A stretch of DNA of 64,000 bases. Origin: Hevea brasiliensis (taxonomy: Eukaryota; Streptophyta; Magnoliopsida; Malpighiales; Euphorbiaceae). Below, piece by piece: positions 59,101 to 64,000 of the stretch. The notes beneath the pieces were generated by a model, which saw nothing but the letters and a program-made list of their open reading frames with translations, was not told the DNA's origin and did not search any database. The number at the start of each line of letters is the position of its first letter. Position 1 is the stretch's first letter. The stretch lies in contig NC_079496.1 in the NCBI RefSeq assembly GCF_030052815.1, positions 40,077,593 to 40,141,592 on the forward strand, given 5' to 3'. Position numbers and translations under genes: made by a program.

Positions 59101-59547
59101 TATTTTAATTTCTTTTCTTTTCTTTTCCTTTCTTTTTCCATATCTTATTCAATTTAAATCTATATTTCAAAATTTTAATTTCTTATATTTTAATGGATCT
59201 AATTATTTGACCTAGTTCGCAGTTCTTTTCTGTGATTCTCTTATTTTTTTCTAGCTTCGCAATTTTTCCTAGGCCTGCGATGTCACAATGTCCCATATAA
59301 ATTTAGGGTTTTCACTGAGCTCGCAGACACTTCCCGGTATAGTCACCCATCACTGTGACCCAGTCTCATTTAACCTTTTATGCTTTTTTTTTCTTATTTG
59401 TATTTTACCTTCTAATAATTACTATTAATTTTTTTTTAGGGCTTTTCTAGGTGATATAAACATATGTCTAGACATCTTGACTGTCCGGACAGACACCGGT
59501 CACCAGAACAGTAGAATGCATAGACTGCTTAATATAGGGGTGTTACA
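56109..59547 (-). repeat. 5' LTR of B2 (uninterrupted reference copy)
   Basis: LTR of 3,439 bp, TGTAACACC (at 59547) to GGTGTGACA (at 56109). It has no insertion and serves as the reference for joining the five pieces of the shared LTR. It has a 41-bp tandem duplication at 57268-57349 and a deletion of about 110 bp near 59196. Palindrome at 58301-58327. No gene. Confidence 0.92.
57268..57349. repeat. 41-bp tandem duplication in the B2 5' LTR
   Basis: Two copies (57268-57308 and 57309-57349), each starting TACAATTGGTTTTATTCAC. The shared LTR has one copy (near 36850), so it arose after the two LTRs separated. Confidence 0.88.
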
Positions 59548-59552
59548 AGACA

Positions 59553-61083
59553 GGCTGGCTAAGAATTTATGGTGAGCTGAGATACTCTTTAAGCTATTGG
59601 AAGGCCCTTTGATAGTCTTCCTACCATTCAAAATTTGGCACTTTGCACAGCTTTCCAAAGAATAACTTCTTTCTACTAATTAAGACAAGAACCTACTTAG
59701 AGTGACCACCCTTCCTGTCAGTTTCTGGATGTCTCAAATATAAGTCGAAGGGGTCATGTCTAGGATGGCCTGGACTTTCTTGGGGTTGGGTTCTATTCCT
59801 CAGCTACTCACCATATATCCTAAGAATTTTCCTTCCTATATGAAGAAAGCACATTTGCTTGGATTTAGCTTCATTTGGTATTTCCCTAATACAGAGAATA
59901 CTTCGGTTAGGTCGGCTAAGTGTTCTTCAAAATTTTGCTTTTTCAATCATGTCGTCAATATAGACTTCAATGTTTCTCTCAAGTAGATTCTTGAAGAGTT
60001 TATTCATCATTCATCAGTAAGTTGCTCCTATATTTTTTAGCCCAAAAGGCATAGCCTTATAATAATAGGTGCCTTCTTCAGTTATGAAAGATGTTTTTTC
60101 CTTTGTCTTCTTTATCCATTAGGATTTAGTGGTATCTTAACGTAGCATTAAGAGAGGACAGATACTCAAAAGCAGTCATGGCATCCATGAGTTTATTAAT
60201 ATTTAAGAGGGGATAATTGTGCTTAGGACAGGCTTTGTTCTGGTCAGTGAAATCGATACACATGCGATATTTCCCATTGGCCTTCTTTACTAAAACAGGG
60301 TTTACTAACCATTCAGGATACATGACTTCTCAGACAAACCTGCTTCCACTAGTTGTTCTACTTCTGAATGCATGGCAGCCTACTTTTTTGGTCTAAAGAC
60401 CTTTTTCTTTTACTTCACCGATTTGGCCTTTGGGTCGACATTGAGCTTATAGGTCATCACCTTTGGGTTAACTCCTAGCATGTCTGAGGGCTTCCATGCA
60501 AATTCTCTGACATTTGTTCAAATCAAGCTTCTGATCATGTCCTTTTTTTCCTTAGGCAAATTTGCATTAAGATAGAATAGCTTCTCTAGGTCTGTCCCAT
60601 CATCCAGTAATGGGAAAGCTTCAATTGGCTTTGTAGGTTCAATTCTCTACTCCTTTTCCTCATCTCATACTTTTAGCACTTCTACTCTGACTTCCTCTTC
60701 TCTATTAGCCTCTACTGTGGCTAAGTAGATGGCATGGGCTTCCTCCTGCCTCCCTTTCACCATAGTGATCCCTCATCTATTGGGAATTTCATTATGAGAT
60801 ATCTAATGCTAGTGGCTATCTTGAAGTCATACAGCACTGGCCTCCCCATAATTGCATTGTATAGCATGGATAACTTGAAAACTAGAAATGTTGCATACCG
60901 AGTCTGAGTCAAGGGTACTTGTCCCAAGGTTAAAGGCAGTTGGATTTTTTTTTCCATGGGGTTTGACACCCCTCCTATTCCTTTGATACAAGCTTGACTT
61001 CTAGTTAATTGTTCATCATTAATTTTTATCAATTGAAGGACGTGATAAGGTAAGAGGTTGACTTTGCTCTCATTATCAATCAA
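59553..61083 (-). pseudogene. Tat-like Ty3/gypsy protease and reverse transcriptase, decayed
   Basis: Remnant of a non-chromodomain Ty3/gypsy element. Protease end near 60760-61083: IDNESKVNLLPYHVL, LPLTLGQVP and YNAIMGRPVLYDF, where the active site DNGS has become DNES. Then the linker typical of the Tat group (FAWKPSDMLGVNP, LNVDPKAKSVK) and the reverse transcriptase: YPEWLVNPVLVKKANGKYRM, DFTDQNKACPKHNYPL, then MPFGLKN-like sequence and the catalytic EVYIDDM near 59955. Many stops and frameshifts. The right flank of B2 cuts it at 59553. Lineage call from the motif set, not from a tree. Confidence 0.8.
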
Positions 61084-62760
61084 TACCTTTTATAATTTGT
61101 AATTATCAATTATGGCCTCGATGACTGAAGCATCCTCGTAAGGTGTCTTTGCACCCCAATCATCCTCGGTGGAGAATGTGACTACTACCATTGATTGCTG
61201 ATTGATCTGCATCATTTCGAATTCTCTGGTTCCTTGAATGCCCTTCCTTTTCCTACCCCTCTTTTCACAAGTCGTTGGACCTCTTACTATCATGTGTATG
61301 GTGCCACTAGATCCATTATTTATAGGCATTTGCTGAGCTTCCTTCTTACCCTTTTCTTCTCTTTTAGCATGGGCTTCCTTCCTTTTGACAAACCTCATCA
61401 GGTGGCCCTTTTTTATTAGTTATTCTATTTCCCAAATTAATTAATGGATCTGTGGAAGAGGCAGTACTTGGTTTGATCTCTATCTTAGGGCTTGGAATTC
61501 ATTTCCCTTAGCCATTTTACTTATTCCTAATCCTACACAACCATTAACACTTTAGCTTTGTTACATTCAAAGGGGTTACCTTGGTTAGGTTTGCAACCAC
61601 CTGCCGTCTATTCTGGTCTCGAGAATGATGATGACGTTCCAATGCCTCTTTATTTCTATTAAGTTTTTAGTTGGAAGGAGCATTATCCAAGCCCTTCTTA
61701 TGCTTAGTGTAGTACCGTTCTCACTCTCTTTTTGCAATTCTACTAGTTGCCAGGGCATTTTCTTATCAAATGTATTTTACTACTCTTTACATCAACTCTA
61801 CTAAAGTTGCTGGTAGCTTTTTGCTTAGACTTCTAAAGAATTCTAGTGAGGTAGGCCCCTTTTCCATTGCCTCCACTGCTCTGGATTCATCCAAGTTAGT
61901 TATCTATAAAGTCTCAAAGTTAAACTAGGCTACATACTCCCTTAATGTTTAATCCCTCCTTTATTTGATGGTTTCTAGATATCCAATTTTGAGTAAAGCT
62001 TAGACACTTGGTATGAACTGCCCATAAAAGCATTAGCTAATTTAGGAAAATATTTGATAGTTTCTTGTTCGAGGTTATGAAACTAGGCTTGAGCAACTGT
62101 AATTGGAGTGGTTGGGAAAACTTTGCACAACAATGCATCAAAGTGAGTCTACGGCTCCATGAAAGTGTTGTAATTGATGATGTGGTCCCTCGAGTTCCTA
62201 ATACCACTGTAAGGGGTCAGTGTGGGCATCATGAACTTCTTCAAATGGATTCTATTTGAATCTCTACAGAGAATGGGGAAGCGATCTTTAAATGAATGTG
62301 ATCTAACCCTTCTTTGGCTTTGAATTCTACTCGGACTTATTCTAACAACTTCTATAATGTTTCATCAACTCCACCCACTTTGGTCTAGTCATCACTAGTT
62401 GCCTCAATCTTCTTGGCAACACTGTTTTCTTTTTGAATGAGAGGTAACTCTTTTGGCACTCCTCTGACCTCTTTAATGCTGGGAGTTCCCTCTATAAACC
62501 AAGTGGCATCTGTTGAGGAAGTGGCATCTCCCTCAAAGTTGTAGTCTTGCATTATTTAGTTCAGAATAGTACGACTTCTTGTCCTAGCTAAAGGTGCCCC
62601 ATTTTCTTCCATCCTCTTTCTATACCTTCTTCTACTAGCTAGAACATTGGTATGATCGTCTTTTCCTGGTGGTACCCATATATCTGATGTTAGTATGCAA
62701 GGAGGGATAAATCTTCTTTGATGCATTGTTTGACTCAACCAACTGTTCATCTATGACATT
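61084..62760 (-). pseudogene. Tat-like gag, decayed
   Basis: Upstream part of the same remnant. Near 61090-61398: KRKEAHAKREEKGKKEAQQM, IHMIVRGPT, and FSTEDDWGAKTPYEDASVIEA, the usual stretch before the Tat protease. Near 61735-61990 a capsid can be read: TLREYVA, FNFETL, NLDESRAVEAMEKGPTS, FFRSLSKKLPATL, KYI and ENALATSRIA, with about six stops in 250 bp. Several of these stops fit C-to-T change of CAG, CAA or CGA codons. Further right (to about 62750) only faint coding traces remain. The end of the remnant is not sharp. Confidence 0.65.
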
Positions 62761-64000
62761 TGGAGGGTAATACACTTGAATTGTATAGATGTTTTTAAGC
62801 ACATTTGTATACTATCTCATAGCATTTAGGTAAGTATTTTCATGCATAGTAGTTAATTTCATTATTTTTTGTAATTTCTATTATCGAGCCCTTAATTCCA
62901 TATTTTCTACATCATTTTAGGTGTTTGGGTGAAGCCCCAGAGTATGGGAGTGCAAAGGAAAGCTTGGAGAAGTTAAGAGATAGAGAATTGCTACTGATAT
63001 AAAGTACATGGGTCATATAAACGAAGCCCCAAACTCGTGTAAATCTCTGCTAGAAGAAAGCTAAGAGAATCAATGGAGAAACACAAGTACACGAGTCGTG
63101 TAAGTAGACTCGTGTAATATGCATTGACCCATGTAAGTCTCTGCTGGGGACAAGCTTAAAGAACCTTATGGGAACAATAGTGCACGGCCCATGTAACCAG
63201 GCTCGTGTAGTTGGCGCAGACCCATGCAACTCTCTATACCAATGCAAGATTCTACAATTCTCCTCTAGCAAGTTACATAGCCTTACGTGTCGGGACCCAT
63301 GTAGTGACACACGGGCCGTGTACTATGCGGCAGCCAGTTTTAAAACCAAAATTCCCACTCTTGTTTTTGAATTTAAATGAGACTCCTAAAGCCTTTTGAA
63401 CTCACAGTAACCTAACCCTAGAGCAACAATTATAAATTAAAAAAAAAACATTAGAAGGGGAGGTTCGACTGGGCTTGCTCTCTCTTTTATCTTTCGACAG
63501 CACTTTTGTGGAGTTTTGAAGGAGAGAAATCCAGCCATCTCAAGGAGAGAAACATCAGTACCAAAAAAAGATTTCCAGCCGAAGCTCCACAAGATCAAAG
63601 CTGCAAACTCTCTTCGATTCCTTCATTTCATCTCCCTAGACAAATTTTTATTGTTTTATTTCTTCTACATGATTTTCCTTTTACTGTTTTTACCTTTTAT
63701 CACGATGTTTGCTGAACTCACCATGAGTGAGTAGTTTTCTTATTATGGATTTAGGAGAGTAGCGCTTGTAATTATTATTATGGATGAACACTAAGTTTTA
63801 TTTATTGGATTTGAGATTCGTTTCTTGATTTAATTTCTTGTGATCTTAATGCATGCTATGTGCTGGTACCCACGTAGCCATGATTGTAGATGTTAATTGA
63901 AGGACTTAAAGGTAAAGATTAACATTAGAAAATCAAGATCTTGAACCTAGGGATTCTGACCTAGACATAGGCTGATACTTTTGTGAAACTTCAAAATTGG
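62761..64000. repeat. Noncoding repeat, LTR-like, family unknown
   Basis: No coding region is supported; the short frames here do not resemble any protein I know. At 63005-63340 short words such as ACCCATGTAA, CTCGTGTA and ACACGGGCCGTGTA recur, and near 63431 there is TATAAATT followed by a pyrimidine-rich stretch, as in a promoter and leader. GC-rich CACG/CGTG words of this kind are common in plant gypsy LTRs, so this may be an LTR or leader of another element on the plus strand, cut by the window end. Neither end is defined. Confidence 0.35.

Larger units (their letters stand above)
51212..59547 (-). mobile_element. B2: internal region plus 5' LTR of a Ty3/gypsy family B element
   Basis: Minus strand. 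Polypurine tract 51212-51225, chromodomain, integrase, RNase H, reverse transcriptase, protease, gag, primer site 56089-56100, 5' LTR 56109-59547. Its 3' LTR is the interrupted LTR at 20057-51211, which is also the 5' LTR of Z. The right target duplication should be AGACA (59548-59552); the left one is outside the window. It is inserted in the Tat-like remnant. All coding parts are broken. Confidence 0.9.

Noticed and set aside
63168..63399. Short plus-strand frames at the right end.
   Set aside because: They lie in the CACG/CGTG repeat stretch, overlap each other in two frames and have no protein features.
1..64000. A possible defence system, CRISPR array, gene cluster or host gene.
   Set aside because: I looked on both strands. 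All supported coding sequence is retrotransposon gag or pol, and the direct repeats have no spacer structure. I found no undescribed gene system.

Overview
The window is plant nuclear DNA made almost entirely of nested long terminal repeat (LTR) retrotransposons. I see no host gene, tRNA, rRNA or CRISPR array. Three things point to a plant, probably a eudicot: Ty3/gypsy polyproteins ending in a chromodomain, Ty1/copia polyproteins with YVDD reverse transcriptase, and primer-binding sites matching plant initiator-tRNA-Met. The species cannot be fixed from the sequence. Every element is dead: each coding region carries stops, frameshifts or deletions.

Families, with labels used throughout. Families A and B are chromodomain Ty3/gypsy elements with LTRs of 3.0-4.6 kb, probably of the Tekay/Del type. 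They share LTR ends (TGTAACACC at the start, GGTGTSACA at the end) and internal LTR modules. Family C is Ty1/copia with 2.1-kb LTRs. A much older Tat-like Ty3/gypsy remnant lies at the right.

Layout. 1-3744: A1 (minus), the gag start plus its 5' LTR. 3745-4648 and 19485-20056: two halves of the gag of a B element called Z (minus). 4649-19484: B1 (minus), inserted in Z's gag, and itself holding a solo B LTR called B3 (plus, 9772-13299). 20057-51211: one 3.4-kb B LTR, cut into five pieces by four insertions: A2 (plus, complete, 20089-31095), a solo B-type LTR of 4.6 kb (minus, 32051-36663), C1 (plus, complete copia, 37054-47035) and C2 (minus, solo copia LTR, 48142-50252). 51212-56108: internal region of B2 (minus). 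56109-59547: its intact 5' LTR. 59553 to about 62760: decayed Tat-like remnant (minus). 62761-64000: noncoding, LTR-like repeat of unknown family.

Order of events. Target-site duplications and rejoined flanks give the order. The Tat remnant is oldest. The B2/Z array (internal, shared LTR, internal, LTR) landed in it. B1, A1, A2, C1, C2 and the 4.6-kb solo LTR then landed in the array, and B3 in B1. The uninterrupted B2 copy confirms the joins inside the shared LTR, Z gag and B1 RNase H. The features most worth a second look are B1's 5' LTR (521 bp shorter than its 3' LTR yet flanked by a perfect target duplication), serial palindromic modules kept in all nine A/B LTRs, a 75-bp GT-AG intron-like insert in the A2 integrase, and a copia LTR inverted repeat with a 1.1-kb spacer.
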